DNA from: Streptomyces pristinaespiralis
GTDB lineage: Bacteria; Actinomycetota; Actinomycetes; Streptomycetales; Streptomycetaceae
DNA: 64,000 nt
NCBI RefSeq assembly: GCF_001278075.1
Contig: NZ_CP011340.1
Location: 6,941,501-7,005,500, forward strand
Reading direction: 5' to 3'
Shown: positions 53,680-63,840 of the stretch, piece by piece
Layout: every line of letters starts with the position of its first letter
How positions within the stretch are numbered: the first letter of the stretch is position 1
The notes under the pieces: model-generated
Told to the model about the DNA's origin: nothing
The model's database searches: none
What the model saw: only the letters and a program-made list of their open reading frames with translations
Program-made: the position numbers and the translations under genes

Positions 53680-55887
53680 TCAGCCGCCGTTCGACGCTCC
53701 GCGTACCTTGTCGGCGACCTGCTGGGGCATCGGTTCGTGCCGGGCGTAGCGGCGGCTGAACCGGCCGGTGCCGTGGGAGATGGAGCGGAGGTCCACGGCG
53801 TATCTCCCGATCTCGAGTTCCGGCACCTCGGCCCGTACGAGGGTGCGGGAACCGGCGGTCTGTTCCGTGCCGATGACTCTGCCGCGGCGGCCGGACAGGT
53901 CGCTCATGACCGGTCCGACGTATTCGTCGGAGACGAGGACCTGCAGTTCCGCGACCGGTTCGAGCAGGTTGATGCGGGTGTCCGCGGCGGCCTCGCGCAG
54001 GGCGAGGGCTCCGGCCGTCTGGAAGGCGGCGTCGGAGGAGTCGACGGAGTGTGCCTTGCCGTCGCGCAGGGTGATCCGCACGTCGACCAGGGGATAGCCG
54101 GCGGCGACACCGCGGGCCGCCTGGGCGCGTACGCCCTTCTCGACCGAGGGGATGAACTGGCGTGGCACCGCGCCGCCGACGACCTTGTCGACGAACTCGA
54201 TCCCCGAGCCCGGGGGCAGCGGGTCGACGTCGATCTCGCAGATCGCGTACTGGCCGTGTCCGCCGGACTGCTTGACGTGGCGGCCGCGGCCCGCGGAGCT
54301 GTCGTTGAACGTCTCCCGGAGCGACACCTTGTACGGGACGACGTCGACCTGCACGCCGTAGCGGTTGCGGAGCCGTTCGAGGGCGACGTCGGCGTGCGCC
54401 TCACCGAGGCACCACAGGACGACCTGGTGGGTGTCCTGGTTCTGCTCGAGCCGCATCGTCGGGTCCTCCGCGACGAGGCGTGAGAGCCCTTGCGAGAGTT
54501 TGTCCTCGTCCGCCTTGCTGTGGGCCGAGATGGCCAGCGGGAGCAGCGGGTCGGGCATCGCCCACGGCTCCATGAGAAGCGGCCGGTCCTTGGCGGAGAG
54601 CGTGTCTCCGGTCTCCGCGCGGGACAGTTTCGCGACGCAGGCCATGTCCCCGGCGATGGCGTGGGGGAGGGGGCGCTGCTGTTTGCCGAAGGGGGCGGAC
54701 AGGGCGCCGACGCGTTCGTCCACGTCGTGGTCCTCGTGGCCGCGGTCGGCGAGCCCGTGCCCCGACACATGGACCGTGTCGTCGGGCCGCAGCGTGCCGG
54801 AGAAGACGCGGACGAGCGATATCCGCCCCACGTAGGGGTCGGATGCGGTCTTGACGACCTCGGCGACGAGCGGACCGTTCGGATCGCAGGTGATCCGCGG
54901 CCCCGGTGCGCCGTCGGGGGTGGTGACCGTCGGCGGTTCCGGTTCGAGGGGCGTGGGGAAGCCGCCGGTGATCAGGTCGAGCAGTTCGACGGTCCCGAGG
55001 CCGTGCTTGGCGCCGTTCACGGCGGGAGCGGCGGCGAGGACGGGGTGGAAGGTGCCGCGTGCCACGGCCTTCTCCAGGTCGTCGATGAGCGTCTTGAGGT
55101 CGATCTCCTCACCGCCGAGATAGCGGTCCATGAGGGTCTCGTCCTCGCTCTCGGCGATGATCCCTTCGATCAGGCGGCCACGGGCCTCCTCGATCAGCGG
55201 TGTCTGCTCCTCGTCCGGCGGGTTCTCCTTCCGCTCCCCGGACGAGTAGTCGAAGATCTTCTGCGTGAGCAGGCCGACCAGGCCGGTGACGGGCGCGTGC
55301 CCGTCCGCGTGCTGGGGTCCGTACTGCGGCAGGTACAGCGGCAGTACGGCGTCGGGGTCGTCGCCGCCGAAGAGGCCGGCGCAGACGGCGGTGAGCTCGT
55401 CGAAGCCGGTCCGCGCGGTCTCCAGGTGCGTCACGACGATCGCGCGTGGCATGCCGACCGCGGCGCACTCCTCCCAGACCATGCGGGTCGCGCCGGCCAC
55501 GGCCTCCGCCTCCTGCGCCGCGGAGACGACGAAGAGGGCCGCGTCCGCGGCCCGCAGACCGGCCCGCAGCTCGCCGACGAAGTCGGCGTATCCGGGGGTG
55601 TCCAACAGGTTGATCTTGCACCCGCCCCATTCGAGGGGGACGAGCGAGAGCTGTACGGAGCGTTGCTGGCGGTGTTCGATCTCGTCGTGGTCGGCGACGG
55701 TCGTACCGTCCTCGACCCGGCCGGCGCGGTTGACCGCTCCCGCGGTCAGCGCCAGCGCTTCCACCAGGGTCGTCTTGCCTGATCCGCTGTGGCCGACCAG
55801 CACCACATTCCGTACGGATGCGGGGCGGTCGGCCGTTACTGCTCTGCCGGCGGCCCCGGGGTGGTGTGCGTGCGCCTTGTCGCCCAT
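53680..55887 (-). CDS. EF-G-like translation GTPase with altered G4 motif
   Basis: 735 residues, all domains of EF-G/FusA2 type. G1 is GHSGSGKTT, G3 is DTPGYADFVGEL. G4 is not the usual NKxD but VVTHLETA. C-terminal domains IV-V have SGGHGQYAICEIDVDPLPPGSG, VDVRITLRDGKAHSVDSSDAAF and VSDEYVGPVMSDLSGRRGRVIG. These FusA2-like proteins are separate from the main EF-G and their role is unclear, perhaps in ribosome rescue or stress. GGGAGG before ATG 55887 defines the start; the longer frame is not supported. Confidence 0.88.
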   Translation of the reverse strand: MGDKAHAHHPGAAGRAVTADRPASVRNVVLVGHSGSGKTTLVEALALTAGAVNRAGRVEDGTTVADHDEIEHRQQRSVQLSLVPLEWGGCKINLLDTPGYADFVGELRAGLRAADAALFVVSAAQEAEAVAGATRMVWEECAAVGMPRAIVVTHLETARTGFDELTAVCAGLFGGDDPDAVLPLYLPQYGPQHADGHAPVTGLVGLLTQKIFDYSSGERKENPPDEEQTPLIEEARGRLIEGIIAESEDETLMDRYLGGEEIDLKTLIDDLEKAVARGTFHPVLAAAPAVNGAKHGLGTVELLDLITGGFPTPLEPEPPTVTTPDGAPGPRITCDPNGPLVAEVVKTASDPYVGRISLVRVFSGTLRPDDTVHVSGHGLADRGHEDHDVDERVGALSAPFGKQQRPLPHAIAGDMACVAKLSRAETGDTLSAKDRPLLMEPWAMPDPLLPLAISAHSKADEDKLSQGLSRLVAEDPTMRLEQNQDTHQVVLWCLGEAHADVALERLRNRYGVQVDVVPYKVSLRETFNDSSAGRGRHVKQSGGHGQYAICEIDVDPLPPGSGIEFVDKVVGGAVPRQFIPSVEKGVRAQAARGVAAGYPLVDVRITLRDGKAHSVDSSDAAFQTAGALALREAAADTRINLLEPVAELQVLVSDEYVGPVMSDLSGRRGRVIGTEQTAGSRTLVRAEVPELEIGRYAVDLRSISHGTGRFSRRYARHEPMPQQVADKVRGASNGG

Positions 55888-56165
55888 GATCTTGCCTCCC
55901 GATCGATTCACGGCTCGATTGCACGGCGAGGGAAGGAAGCCGCGGGCGGCGGGGGAGCCATGAAGGCGTCCCGAAGGGCGTCCGGGGCAGCTCCGGCGTT
56001 GCCCGCGGTGGTCTTTCGAGCTTTCCACTCCCGTCACTGTGCGTCCATACGTCGGACGCCGCCTCCGGGGACGGGTGCGCGGCGCTGCGCCCGGACGGTC
56101 GTGGCTACGATGGGCCAGCCGGTGGCCGTAGGGGCCACGCGGCCCACCGAACCCTCGGGAAGGCC

Positions 56166-56831
56166 ATGCTGAACAAGTACGCGCGTGCATTCTTCACGCG
56201 TGTCCTCACACCGTTCGCCGCGTTTCTGCTCCGCCGCGGGGTCAGCCCCGACGCGGTGACTCTCATCGGCACGGCCGGAGTGATGGCGGGAGCGCTGGTC
56301 TTCTTCCCCCGTGGTGAATTCTTCTGGGGCACGATCGTCATCACCCTGTTCGTCTTCTCCGACCTGGTCGACGGCAACATGGCACGCCAGGCGGGGATTT
56401 CGAGCCGGTGGGGCGCCTTCCTCGACTCGACGCTGGACCGGGTCGCCGACGGGGCGATCTTCGGCGGCTTCGCGCTCTGGTACGCCGGGCGCGGCGACGA
56501 CAACGTGCTGTGCGCGGTGGCCATCTTCTGCCTGGCCAGCGGCCAGGTGGTGTCGTACACCAAGGCTCGCGGAGAATCGATCGGCCTCCCCGTGGCCGTC
56601 AACGGGCTCGTGGAGCGCGCGGAGCGGCTGGTGATCTCGCTGGTCGCCGCGGGCCTCGCGGGCCTGCACGGCTTCGGCGTCCCCGGCATCGACATCCTGC
56701 TGCCGATCGCGCTGTGGATCGTCGCGGTGGGGAGCCTGGTGACGCTCGGGCAGCGGGTCGTGACCGTGCGGCGCGAGTCGGCCGAGGCCGACGCCGCGGC
56801 GGCGCAGGGCAGCGGGGCGGAGGCGTCATGA
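56166..56831 (+). CDS. pgsA: CDP-alcohol phosphatidyltransferase, phosphatidylinositol-phosphate synthase type
   Basis: 221 residues with about six membrane spans. The catalytic motif D-x2-DG-x2-AR-x8-G-x3-D-x3-D is seen as SDLVDGNMARQAG followed by GAFLDSTLDR. In actinobacteria the gene in this operon makes phosphatidylinositol phosphate from CDP-diacylglycerol and inositol phosphate; a phosphatidylglycerol-type activity is the alternative. Its stop overlaps the next gene (ATGA). First gene of a three-gene lipid operon. Confidence 0.9.
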   Translation: MLNKYARAFFTRVLTPFAAFLLRRGVSPDAVTLIGTAGVMAGALVFFPRGEFFWGTIVITLFVFSDLVDGNMARQAGISSRWGAFLDSTLDRVADGAIFGGFALWYAGRGDDNVLCAVAIFCLASGQVVSYTKARGESIGLPVAVNGLVERAERLVISLVAAGLAGLHGFGVPGIDILLPIALWIVAVGSLVTLGQRVVTVRRESAEADAAAAQGSGAEAS

Positions 56832-57727
56832 TGCGGGACAGGCTGACGGACGCCCTGTACGGGCTCGGCTGGAGCGCCGTCAAGAAGATGCCGGAGCCGA
56901 TGGCCGCCCGCCTCGGCCGCACCATCGCGGACACCGCGTGGAAGCGGCGTGGCAAGGGCGTGCTGCGACTCGAGGCCAACCTCGCGCGGGTCGTGCCCGA
57001 CGCCACCCCCGAGCGGCTCACGGAGCTGTCCAAGGCCGGCATGCGCTCGTACATGCGCTACTGGATGGAATCCTTCCGCCTGCCCACCTGGAGCAGGGAA
57101 CGCGTCGCACGCAACGTCTCGATCCACGACGTGCACCACCTGACCGACGGCCTCGCCTCCGGCCGGGGCGTCATCCTGGCGCTGCCGCACCTGGCCAACT
57201 GGGACCTCGCCGGAGTCTGGGTGACCAGGACCCTCGGGGTGCCCTTCACCACGGTCGCCGAACGCCTGCGCCCCGAGTCGCTGTACGACCGGTTCGTCGC
57301 CTACCGCGAGAGCCTCGGCATGGAGGTGCTGCCGCACTCCGGCGGCGCGGCCTTCGGCATCCTCGCGCGCCGGCTGCGCGCCGGCGGCCTCGTGTGCCTG
57401 GTCGCCGACCGCGACCTGTCCGCGTCCGGGGTCGAGGTCAAGTACTTCGGCGAGACGGCACGCATGCCCGCCGGACCGGCGCTGCTCGCACAGCAGACCG
57501 GGGCGCTGCTGCTGCCGGTGACGCTCTGGTACGGCGAGGAGCCCGAGATGCACGGACGGGTCCACGCTCCCGTCGAGGTACCCGAGACAGGTACGCGCGC
57601 CGAGAAGACGTCCTCCATGACACAGGCGCTGGCCGATGCCTACGCCACCGGCATCGCCGAACACCCGGAGGACTGGCACATGTTGCAGAAGCTGTGGCTC
57701 GCGGACCTCGAGGAGCGCCGGGCGTGA
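56828..57727 (+). CDS. Phosphatidylinositol-mannoside acyltransferase-like (LpxL/HtrB fold)
   Basis: 299 residues. The LPLAT catalytic motif LPHLANWDLAGVW (H-x4-D) lies near residue 117, and the second block FGETARMPAGPALLAQQTG is that of lipid A acyltransferases. In mycobacteria the corresponding gene acylates PI-mannosides (PatA). It sits between pgsA and pimA with overlaps on both sides, which fits that role. Mycobacterial-type PIM in this organism is inference. GGAGGC precedes ATG 56828. Confidence 0.88.
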   Translation: MMRDRLTDALYGLGWSAVKKMPEPMAARLGRTIADTAWKRRGKGVLRLEANLARVVPDATPERLTELSKAGMRSYMRYWMESFRLPTWSRERVARNVSIHDVHHLTDGLASGRGVILALPHLANWDLAGVWVTRTLGVPFTTVAERLRPESLYDRFVAYRESLGMEVLPHSGGAAFGILARRLRAGGLVCLVADRDLSASGVEVKYFGETARMPAGPALLAQQTGALLLPVTLWYGEEPEMHGRVHAPVEVPETGTRAEKTSSMTQALADAYATGIAEHPEDWHMLQKLWLADLEERRA

Positions 57728-58887
57728 AGATCGGCATCGTCTGCCCGTACTCCTGGGACGTACCCGGCGGTGTGCAGTTCCACATCCGTGACCTCGCAGA
57801 GCACCTGATCCGGCTCGGGCACGACGTGTCCGTGCTCGCACCCGCCGACGACGAGACACCGCTGCCGCCGTACGTCGTCTCGGCCGGACGGGCCGTGCCC
57901 GTCCCGTACAACGGCTCCGTGGCGCGGCTGAACTTCGGGTTCCTCTCCGCGGCCCGGGTACGGCGATGGCTGCACGACGGCACGTTCGACGTCATCCACA
58001 TCCACGAGCCCGCGTCGCCCTCACTGGGGCTGCTCTCGTGCTGGGCGGCGCAGGGCCCCATCGTGGCCACGTTCCACACCTCGAACCCGCGCTCCCGCGC
58101 CATGATCGCCGCGTATCCGATCCTCCAGCCGGCGCTGGAGAAGATCAGCGCGCGCATCGCCGTCAGCGAGTACGCGCGGCGGACGCTCGTCGAGCACCTC
58201 GGCGGCGACGCCGTCGTCATCCCGAACGGCGTCGACGTCGGCTTCTTCGAGAAGGCCGAGCCGAAGAAGGAGTGGCAGGGGAACACGATCGGCTTCATCG
58301 GCCGCATCGACGAACCCCGCAAGGGGCTGCCCGTCCTGATGAAGGCACTCCCCACGATCCTGGAACAGTGCCCCGACACACGGCTGTTGGTCGCCGGGCG
58401 CGGCGACGAGGAAGAGGCCGTCGCGACGCTGCCGGCCGGCATGCGCTCCCGGGTCGAGTTCCTCGGCATGGTCAGCGACGAGGACAAGGCGCGGCTGCTG
58501 CGCAGCGTCGACGTGTACGTGGCGCCCAACACCGGCGGCGAGAGCTTCGGGATCATCCTCGTCGAGGCGATGTCGGCGGGCGCGCCCGTCCTCGCCGCCG
58601 ACCTCGACGCCTTCGCGCAGGTCCTGGACCAGGGCGCCGCCGGCCAGCTCTTCGCCAACGAGGACGCGGACGCGCTCGCGGCGGCGGCGGTCGCGCTGCT
58701 TCGTGACCCGGAACGGCGGGCGGAACTGCGGGCACGGGGCAGCGCGCACGTGCGGCGTTTCGACTGGTCGACGGTCGGGGCGGACATCCTCGCGGTGTAC
58801 GAGACCGTGACGGACGGTGCGGCGTCCGTGGCGACGGACGAACGCACGGGCCTCCGGGCCCGCTTCGGCCTGGCCGCCCGCGACTGA
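57724..58887 (+). CDS. pimA: Phosphatidylinositol alpha-mannosyltransferase
   Basis: 387 residues, GT4 GT-B glycosyltransferase. It starts KIGIVCPYSWDVPGGVQFHI, typical of PimA, followed by IHIHEPASPSLGLLSCWA; the donor-site block is GESFGIILVEAMSAGAPVLA with the E-x7-E signature. It transfers mannose from GDP-mannose to phosphatidylinositol on the inner face of the membrane. The GTG start overlaps the preceding stop. Last of the operon; a repeat-rich gap follows. Confidence 0.93.
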   Translation: MKIGIVCPYSWDVPGGVQFHIRDLAEHLIRLGHDVSVLAPADDETPLPPYVVSAGRAVPVPYNGSVARLNFGFLSAARVRRWLHDGTFDVIHIHEPASPSLGLLSCWAAQGPIVATFHTSNPRSRAMIAAYPILQPALEKISARIAVSEYARRTLVEHLGGDAVVIPNGVDVGFFEKAEPKKEWQGNTIGFIGRIDEPRKGLPVLMKALPTILEQCPDTRLLVAGRGDEEEAVATLPAGMRSRVEFLGMVSDEDKARLLRSVDVYVAPNTGGESFGIILVEAMSAGAPVLAADLDAFAQVLDQGAAGQLFANEDADALAAAAVALLRDPERRAELRARGSAHVRRFDWSTVGADILAVYETVTDGAASVATDERTGLRARFGLAARD

Positions 58888-59544
58888 CCCGGGCGCGCCC
58901 GGGCGTACACGGGGGCGTTGCGCTGTCGGGCGCGGCGTTTCCGGGCGGGGCCCGGTCAGGTATGCGTGGCCCCATGCGGCGTGGTGTCGTCGGGCACGGC
59001 TCGGGCGGGCGCGGGGCGTTGCTCCTGCGGGGCGTGGCTGCGCCGATGGGGGTGCAGGTGGCCCGTCTCGTCCGGCCCCACGCCGCCGGTGGCCCCCGCA
59101 CCGCCCTGGTCCTCTGTCGGCCGGGCCGCCCTCCTGTGTTCGGCGACCGGCGACCGGCGGACGGTGGCCGGTGTTCCGGCTCCTCGCTGGGGCATGCAGC
59201 GCGGAGCTGCGTTCCGGGGGTGTGGGGGCGTCAGCCCCCAGCTGAACCCGATTCACTCGGGGTTGCCCACCTGGGTGGGCACGCCGGCCTTGAAGGGTCG
59301 CCCCACAACGGGCGAGTGCGGCGCGCAGCCGCCGTACCGGGGGCATGGGGCGTCGGCCCCGACGGAGCCGGTCGGCACGCGCACCGTGGCGCGGAGCCGC
59401 CGCTCCTGGGGCGTGGGGGGCGTCGGCCCCGCAGGAACGTTCCCCTTCCGGGGAGGGGTTCGGGTGCGGAGCCCCCGGTCTCGGGAAGGGGCGGGGTGGG
59501 GAGAGGCGCAGCGGCCCGCCGGCCGCCCGGTAGCCTTGCCGCCC
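58888..59544. other. Repeat-rich noncoding region
   Basis: 657 bp without a supported gene. Three related units of about 43 bp lie at 59198-59240, 59320-59361 and 59388-59431, each having a GCGC(G/C)GAGC/CAGCC-like part, a G-run and a hairpin of the form GGGGCGTC(A/G)GCCCC. The last 60 bp carry a TAGCCT -10-like element before the next gene. Confidence 0.6.
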
Positions 59545-60084
59545 GTGAGCACCCTGATCTGGATCGTCGTGGCCCTCGTCGCCATCGGCATGTACCTCAG
59601 CTGGACCGCCGGGCGGCTCGACCGGCTGCACGCGCGGATCGACGCCGCCCGTGCCGCGCTCGATGCCCAACTCCTGCGGCGCGCCTCCGTGGCGCAGGAG
59701 CTCGCGACCTCCGGCGTGCTCGATCCCGCCGCGTCGATCGTGCTCTACGAGGCCGCCCACGAGGCCCGTCAGGCCGAGGAGGAGCACCGTGAGGTCGCGG
59801 AGAGCGAGTTGAGTGCCGCGCTGCGGGCCGTGTTCGGCGCGCAGGAGCAGGTCGAGGCGGTGCGTCAGGTGCCGGGCGGCGAGGAGGCCGCGGGGGAGCT
59901 CGCGCAGGCGGTGCGCCGGGTGCCGATGGCGCGTCGTTTCCACAACGACTCCGTGCGTGCGGCGCGCGCGCTGCGACGGCACCGGACGGTCCGCTGGTTC
60001 CGGCTCGCGGGCCACGCCCCGTTCCCGCTGGCCTTCGAAATGGACGACGAGCCGCCCTCGGCGCTCGCGGACCGGCCCACCTGA
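59545..60084 (+). CDS. LemA-like membrane-anchored protein
   Basis: 179 residues. One N-terminal span (LIWIVVALVAIGMYLSW) is followed by long helices (RLDRLHARIDAARAALDAQLLRRA; ASIVLYEAAHEARQAEEEHREV) and the end RFHNDSVRAARALRRHRTVRWF then FEMDDE, similar to the LemA family pattern. The GTG start 9 bp after TAGCCT (59531-59536) suggests a leaderless mRNA. Function unknown. Confidence 0.7.
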   Translation: MSTLIWIVVALVAIGMYLSWTAGRLDRLHARIDAARAALDAQLLRRASVAQELATSGVLDPAASIVLYEAAHEARQAEEEHREVAESELSAALRAVFGAQEQVEAVRQVPGGEEAAGELAQAVRRVPMARRFHNDSVRAARALRRHRTVRWFRLAGHAPFPLAFEMDDEPPSALADRPT

Positions 60085-60188
60085 CCGGCGAAAACGATCC
60101 ACCGGCTTTCCATTGGCCCTTGCAGTGGACTGGTCGGTGGATGTTCCATCGGTGACGCATCGCAACGTCGTCATCGAGTGAGGTCCCC

Positions 60189-61106
60189 GTGTCCACCAGC
60201 CCCCTCCCGCAGACCGCTGACTCTTCGGCGATCGGCACCTCTCGCGTCAAGCGCGGCATGGCCGAGCAGCTCAAGGGCGGCGTGATCATGGACGTGGTCA
60301 ACGCCGAGCAGGCGAAGATCGCCGAGGACGCCGGCGCCGTCGCCGTCATGGCCCTGGAGCGCGTGCCCGCCGACATCCGCAAGGACGGTGGCGTGGCCCG
60401 GATGTCCGACCCGAACATGATCGAGGAGATCATCGACGCGGTCTCCATCCCGGTCATGGCCAAGTCCCGCATCGGCCACTTCGTGGAGGCCCAGGTCCTC
60501 CAGTCGCTCGGTGTCGACTACATCGACGAGTCCGAGGTGCTGACCCCGGCCGACGAGGTCAACCACAGCGACAAGTGGGCGTTCACCACGCCGTTCGTGT
60601 GCGGCGCCACCAACCTCGGTGAGGCCCTGCGCCGCATCGCCGAGGGCGCGGCCATGATCCGCTCGAAGGGCGAGGCCGGCACGGGCAACGTCGTCGAGGC
60701 CGTCCGCCACCTGCGTCAGATCAAGAACGAGATCGCCAAGCTGCGCGGCTTCGACAACAACGAGCTGTACGCCGCCGCCAAGGAGCTCCGCGCCCCGTAC
60801 GAGCTGGTCAAGGAGGTGTCCGAGCTCGGCAAGCTGCCGGTCGTGCTGTTCTCCGCCGGTGGCGTGGCCACCCCCGCGGACGCCGCGCTGATGCGCCAGC
60901 TCGGCGCCGAGGGCGTCTTCGTCGGCTCCGGCATCTTCAAGTCGGGCGACCCGGCCAAGCGTGCGGCGGCCATCGTGAAGGCCACCACCTTCTACGACGA
61001 CCCGAAGATCATCGCGGACGCCTCCCGCAACCTGGGCGAGGCCATGGTCGGCATCAACTGCGACACCCTGCCCGAGACCGAGCGCTACGCCAACCGGGGC
61101 TGGTGA
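60189..61106 (+). CDS. pdxS: Pyridoxal 5'-phosphate synthase, PdxS subunit
   Basis: 305 residues; TIM-barrel lyase that forms PLP from ribose 5-phosphate, glyceraldehyde 3-phosphate and ammonia. [19 protein letters not shown] and [20 protein letters not shown] near the N-terminus contain the lysines and Asp of the active site; [33 protein letters not shown] is the phosphate-binding loop. It overlaps pdxT by 1 bp (TGATG) and supplies it with a synthase partner. Confidence 0.97.
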   Translation: MSTSPLPQTADSSAIGTSRVKRGMAEQLKGGVIMDVVNAEQAKIAEDAGAVAVMALERVPADIRKDGGVARMSDPNMIEEIIDAVSIPVMAKSRIGHFVEAQVLQSLGVDYIDESEVLTPADEVNHSDKWAFTTPFVCGATNLGEALRRIAEGAAMIRSKGEAGTGNVVEAVRHLRQIKNEIAKLRGFDNNELYAAAKELRAPYELVKEVSELGKLPVVLFSAGGVATPADAALMRQLGAEGVFVGSGIFKSGDPAKRAAAIVKATTFYDDPKIIADASRNLGEAMVGINCDTLPETERYANRGW

Positions 61107-61696
61107 TGACGACGCCCGTGATCGGTGTCCTGGCACTCCAGGGCGACGTCCGGGAGCACCTGATCGCCCTGGCCGCGGCGGACGCCGTGGCCAGGCCGGT
61201 CCGGCGCCCCGAGGAGCTGGCGGAGATCGACGCCCTGGTGATCCCGGGCGGCGAGTCCACCACCATCTCCAAGCTGGCCGTGCTGTTCGGTCTGATGGAG
61301 CCGCTGCGCGAGCGGCTGCGGGCGGGCATGCCGGTGTACGGCACCTGCGCCGGCCTGATCATGCTCGCCGACAAGATCCTCGACCCGCGGTCGGGTCAGG
61401 AGACGTTCGGCGGCATCGACATGATCGTCCGCCGCAACGCCTTCGGGCGTCAGAACGAGTCCTTCGAGGCCGCCGTCGCGATCAAGGGTGTGGAGGGCGA
61501 CCCGGTCGAGGGCGTCTTCATCCGCGCCCCCTGGGTCGAGTCGGTCGGCGCGGAGGTGGAGGTGCTCGCGGAGCACGACGGACACATCGTGGCCGTACGC
61601 CAGGGCAATGCGCTGGCGACGTCCTTCCATCCCGAACTGACGGGCGACCACCGGGTGCACGCGCTTTTCGTGGACATGGTGCGCGATAACGCCTGA
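61106..61696 (+). CDS. pdxT: Pyridoxal 5'-phosphate synthase, glutaminase subunit PdxT
   Basis: 196 residues; class-I glutamine amidotransferase that gives ammonia to Pdx[30 protein letters not shown] and the nucleophile in [11 protein letters not shown] are typical, with [12 protein letters not shown] carrying the His of the triad. ATG 61106 was chosen; a GTG at 61103 gives one extra residue. Confidence 0.96.
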   Translation: MTTPVIGVLALQGDVREHLIALAAADAVARPVRRPEELAEIDALVIPGGESTTISKLAVLFGLMEPLRERLRAGMPVYGTCAGLIMLADKILDPRSGQETFGGIDMIVRRNAFGRQNESFEAAVAIKGVEGDPVEGVFIRAPWVESVGAEVEVLAEHDGHIVAVRQGNALATSFHPELTGDHRVHALFVDMVRDNA

Positions 61697-61758
61697 CGGG
61701 ATCCCGGTAGGATCTCTGGGGTTCGTTCAGTAAAGGGTTACGCGAAGGAGACAGGCAG

Positions 61759-62511
61759 ATGTCCGGCCACTCTAAATGGGCTACGACGAAGCACAAGAAG
61801 GCCGTGATCGATGCCAAGCGCGGCAAGCTCTTCGCGAAGCTGATCAAGAACATCGAGGTGGCGGCCCGTACCGGCGGCGCCGACATCGACGGCAACCCGA
61901 CGCTCTTCGACGCCATCCAGAAGGCCAAGAAGAGCTCCGTGCCCAACAAGAACATCGACTCCGCGGTCAAGCGCGGCGGCGGTCTCGAGGCCGGCGGCGT
62001 CGACTACGAGACGATCATGTACGAGGGTTACGGCCCGAACGGTGTCGCGGTGCTCATCGAGTGCCTCACCGACAACCGCAACCGTGCCGCCTCCGACGTC
62101 CGTGTCGCCATGACCCGCAACGGCGGTTCCATGGCCGACCCCGGCTCGGTGTCGTACCTCTTCAACCGCAAGGGCGTCGTGATCGTCCCCAAGGGCGAGC
62201 TGACCGAGGACGACGTCCTCGGAGCGGTTCTCGACGCCGGCGCGGAAGAGGTCAACGACCTCGGTGAGTCGTTCGAGGTGCTCAGCGAGGCCACCGACCT
62301 GGTCGCGGTCCGCACCGCCCTCCAGGAGAACGGCATCGACTACGACTCGGCGGAGGCCAACTTCGTCCCGACCATGCAGGTCGAGCTGGACGAAGAGGGC
62401 GCGCGCAAGATCTTCAAGCTCATCGACGCGCTCGAGGACAGCGACGACGTGCAGAACGTCTTCGCCAACTTCGACGTCTCCGACGAGGTCATGGAGAAGG
62501 TCGACGCCTGA
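61759..62511 (+). CDS. yebC: YebC/PmpR-family regulatory or ribosome-associated protein
   Basis: 250 residues starting [16 protein letters not shown], the family signature, with [24 protein letters not shown] and [11 protein letters not shown]. YebC proteins are tied to transcription control and to relief of ribosome stalling at proline runs. AAGGAG lies 12 bp before the ATG. A strong hairpin follows and separates it from ruvC. Confidence 0.95.
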   Translation: MSGHSKWATTKHKKAVIDAKRGKLFAKLIKNIEVAARTGGADIDGNPTLFDAIQKAKKSSVPNKNIDSAVKRGGGLEAGGVDYETIMYEGYGPNGVAVLIECLTDNRNRAASDVRVAMTRNGGSMADPGSVSYLFNRKGVVIVPKGELTEDDVLGAVLDAGAEEVNDLGESFEVLSEATDLVAVRTALQENGIDYDSAEANFVPTMQVELDEEGARKIFKLIDALEDSDDVQNVFANFDVSDEVMEKVDA

Positions 62512-62530
62512 CGCACAGTCAAACGGCACA

Positions 62531-62573
62531 CACGGACGGGCCGACGGGACACGCTCCCGTCGGCCCGTCCGTG
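62531..62573 (+). terminator. Terminator-like hairpin after yebC
   Basis: Arms 62531-62549 and 62555-62573 pair perfectly over 19 bp with a 5-nt loop. Confidence 0.8.
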
Positions 62574-62628
62574 CTCTGTCGGTGGCAGCCGATAGCCTGC
62601 ACAAACAGATGAACGATGGGAGGGGCGC

Positions 62629-63171
62629 GTGCGCGTACTGGGCGTGGACCCGGGGCTGACCCGGTGCGGCGTGGGCGTGGTGGAGGGCGTCGCCGGCCGT
62701 CCGCTGACGATGCGCGGGGTCGGAGTCGTACGGACCCCGCCCGACGCCGAGCTGGGTGCCCGGCTCGTCGCCGTCGAGCAGGGCATCGAGCGTTGGCTCG
62801 ACGAGTACCGGCCCGAATTCGTCGCCGTGGAGCGGGTGTTCAGCCAGCACAATGTGCGCACGGTGATGGGCACCGCCCAGGCCAGCGCCGTCGCCATGCT
62901 GTGCGCGGCACGGCGGGGCATCCCCGTGGCCCTGCACACCCCCAGCGAGGTCAAGGCAGCCGTGACCGGCAGCGGCCGGGCCGACAAGGCGCAGGTCGGT
63001 GCGATGGTGACCCGGCTGCTGCGGCTCGACGCCCCGCCGAAGCCGGCCGACGCCGCGGACGCCCTCGCCCTCGCCATCTGCCACATCTGGCGTGCCCCCG
63101 CGCAGAACCGCCTCCAGCAAGCCGTCGCCGCGCACCGCACGACGTACGCATCGAAAGGACGTACCGCATGA
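62629..63171 (+). CDS. ruvC: Holliday-junction resolvase RuvC
   Basis: 180 residues. [17 protein letters not shown] (first catalytic Asp at 7), [11 protein letters not shown] (Glu near 67) and [15 protein letters not shown] (last acidic residues) form the RNase H-type active site that cuts four-way junctions. GTG 62629 follows GGGAGGGG. The stop overlaps ruvA (ATGA). Confidence 0.96.
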   Translation: MRVLGVDPGLTRCGVGVVEGVAGRPLTMRGVGVVRTPPDAELGARLVAVEQGIERWLDEYRPEFVAVERVFSQHNVRTVMGTAQASAVAMLCAARRGIPVALHTPSEVKAAVTGSGRADKAQVGAMVTRLLRLDAPPKPADAADALALAICHIWRAPAQNRLQQAVAAHRTTYASKGRTA

Positions 63172-63776
63172 TCGCCTTCGTGAGCGGCCCCGTCGCCGCG
63201 CTCGCACCGACCACCGCGGTGATCGAGGTCGGCGGCATCGGAATGGCCGTCCAGTGCACCCCGAACACCCTCTCCGGACTGCGGATCGGTCAGGAGGCGA
63301 AGCTCGCCACCTCGCTCGTCGTCCGTGAGGACTCGCTCACGCTGTACGGCTTCGCCGACGACGACGAGCGCCAGGTCTTCGAGCTGCTGCAGACGGCGAG
63401 CGGCGTCGGACCGAGGCTGGCGCAGGCCATGCTCGCCGTGCACAGCCCCGACGCGCTGCGGCTCGCCGTCGCCACCGGCGACGAGAAGGCGCTCACCGCC
63501 GTGCCCGGCATCGGCAAGAAGGGCGCGCAGAAACTGCTGCTCGAGCTGAAGGACCGGCTGGGCGAGCCGCTCGGCACCGGCCCCGCCGTGGGCGCTCCGG
63601 TCAGCCGGTCGTGGCGCGATCAGCTGCATGCCGCGCTGATCGGCCTCGGCTATGCCACCAGGGAGGCCGACGAGGCGGTCGCCGCGGTGGCCCCGCAGGC
63701 GGAGGCGATGGGCGCGGCCCCGGAGGTGGGCCCGCTGCTGCGGGCGGCGCTCCAGTCGCTGAGCCGGGCGCGCTGA
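63168..63776 (+). CDS. ruvA: Holliday-junction branch-migration protein RuvA
   Basis: 202 residues. The N-terminal OB domain begins [25 protein letters not shown]; helix-hairpin-helix motifs are seen in [17 protein letters not shown] and [25 protein letters not shown]; the short C-terminal domain that touches RuvB ends the protein. Translationally coupled to ruvC. Confidence 0.96.
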   Translation: MIAFVSGPVAALAPTTAVIEVGGIGMAVQCTPNTLSGLRIGQEAKLATSLVVREDSLTLYGFADDDERQVFELLQTASGVGPRLAQAMLAVHSPDALRLAVATGDEKALTAVPGIGKKGAQKLLLELKDRLGEPLGTGPAVGAPVSRSWRDQLHAALIGLGYATREADEAVAAVAPQAEAMGAAPEVGPLLRAALQSLSRAR

Positions 63777-63840
63777 CCCGTCCGAGGGGGCCTGTGCCCC
63801 TGCCCGCCCCACCCACCACCCTTGAGAAGGCAGACACACG

